From contig CAJOFM010000004.1 of NCBI GenBank assembly GCA_905233915.1, positions 124,001 to 188,000 on the forward strand: a stretch of DNA of 64,000 nt, written 5' to 3'. Numbering within the stretch: position 1 is the first letter of the stretch; every line of letters starts with the position of its first letter. A model generated the notes under the pieces. That model had not been told where the DNA came from. It did not search any database and saw only the letters and a program-made list of their open reading frames with translations. The stretch comes from an uncultured Muribaculaceae bacterium. GTDB taxonomy: Bacteria; Bacteroidota; Bacteroidia; Bacteroidales; Muribaculaceae. The position numbers were made by a program, and so were the translations under genes. Of the stretch, positions 63,497 through 64,000 are shown one piece after another.

Positions 63497-64000
63497 CTAT
63501 TTGCAACGGATGGTGAGGGAGATGGCGCCGTCGGGGAAGTGGGCGCGGTCGCGGCACACGAGGGCCAAGTATCCGCCGCCACCGGCACCGGGCATCTTCC
63601 ACGCCAGCACACCATCCATGGCGCTGTAGCGGTCGATGTAGTCCTGCACTCCTGGCTGGATCATGGCGGGGAACATTGCCACCTGGGCCTCAAACGATGC
63701 CTTGTAGGCCTCGGCAAAAGCCTCGAGGTCCCTGCGCTGGATGGCGTCCCAGCAACGGTCGGCGGCGGCAGCGAGGTTTCGCACCTTGACCGGGGTGATG
63801 TCCTTGCCCTCGACCACACTGCAGCCCGGACGGCGTGGGAACATGGGAATCATGCACAGGTGCTGCTCAAGCCAACCCAGCAGGGCAGGGTCGCTGGTGT
63901 ACTCTATCTTCTCAGGCCAATAGTTGCCGTTGTAATAGTGTCGCGCAAGGCCGGGCACACAGATGCCGATGGCATCCTGGGCTCCGCTCACGATGCCGTC
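63497..64000 (-). CDS. GHMP sugar kinase, C-terminal part (probable fucokinase-like)
   Basis: The frame runs off the window edge, so the track start at 63991 (GTG) is not the true start. The visible 168 residues include a GHMP C-terminal domain with the Gly-rich motif WKMPGAGGGGYLALV and the helical segment KVRNLAAAADRCWDAIQRRDLEAFAEAY. GHMP kinases phosphorylate sugars or other alcohols. Next to a mutarotase and fucP on the same strand, L-fucose is the likely substrate. The ATP-binding N-terminus is outside the window. Confidence 0.7.
   Translation of the reverse strand, partial: DGIVSGAQDAIGICVPGLARHYYNGNYWPEKIEYTSDPALLGWLEQHLCMIPMFPRRPGCSVVEGKDITPVKVRNLAAAADRCWDAIQRRDLEAFAEAYKASFEAQVAMFPAMIQPGVQDYIDRYSAMDGVLAWKMPGAGGGGYLALVCRDRAHFPDGAISLTIRCK

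Noticed and set aside
1-64000. tRNA, rRNA and other standard RNA genes
   Set aside because: No T-loop type sequences (GGTTCGAATCC-like) with matching stems were seen in the intergenic regions; a tRNAscan or Infernal run would settle this.

Overview
The window looks like a chromosomal segment of a gut Bacteroidales bacterium of Prevotellaceae/Muribaculaceae type. Support: secreted proteins with C-terminal dockerin-like repeats (consensus GDVNGDG.VNVADVT), a C10 cysteine peptidase, a DUF5723 outer-membrane protein, a BspA-type surface protein, DUF6249 and DUF4298 proteins, a GH109 enzyme, the fused nifJ-type PFOR, and many promoters of Bacteroidota form (TTTG/TTG, 19-21 nt, TAnnTTTG). Most genes are moderately GC-rich. 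Two stretches are clearly AT-rich: about 26.0-29.4 kb and 48.6-52.0 kb. I found no rRNA, tRNA, insertion sequence or CRISPR array.

Layout. 0-4 kb: secreted proteins (dockerin tail, C10 peptidase, DUF5723). 4.2-11.5 kb: flavin reductase divergent from an acetyltransferase, DMT transporter and CPBP protease; then uraA, an esterase, a metal-hydrolase-like protein and a glycerophosphodiesterase. 11.6-16.3 kb (minus): two secreted unknowns and a Tricorn-like protease. 16.4-20.5 kb (plus): small housekeeping and stress genes. 20.5-21.8 kb (minus): DUF6249, ECF sigma factor and a putative anti-sigma protein. 22.0-25.5 kb (minus): SDR, GH109 and a NahK-like sugar kinase, a likely GalNAc/mucin glycan module. 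25.6-29.9 kb (minus): a seven-gene AT-rich operon of small membrane proteins and lipoproteins of unknown function, flanked by phage-like gene remnants. 30.0-34.7 kb (plus): an eight-gene peroxide/redox operon (gpx, ohrR-like, Cys-rich small protein, secreted GPx-nitroreductase fusion, flavin reductase, CPBP, flavodoxin-like, membrane protein) headed by three operator-like dyads. 34.8-40 kb: HD protein, mnmE with a secreted nuclease, and a sugar-isomerase-like protein paired with a Kdo-kinase-like protein. 40.3-45.3 kb: two-component system and a Pi transporter with a PhoU-like tail. 45.5-48.1 kb (minus): BspA-like protein and secreted GH13 amylase. 48.6-52.0 kb: a solitary type IIG restriction-modification protein. 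52.4-60.5 kb: pepD, PFOR, a Gln-rich protein and glnA. 60.9-64 kb: a secreted dockerin protein and a fucose module (fucP, mutarotase, GHMP sugar kinase).

The strongest non-gene signals are: (1) intergenic arrays of 7-, 9- or 10-bp tandem units with different sequences but the same style, including the same CTAGA nonamer array at two loci 40 kb apart; (2) near-palindromic divergent promoters at all three compact divergent gene pairs; (3) a tandemly triplicated promoter-bearing element upstream of glnA; and (4) a densely structured leader before PFOR. The best candidate for an undescribed gene system is the AT-rich seven-gene operon at 26.0-29.4 kb.
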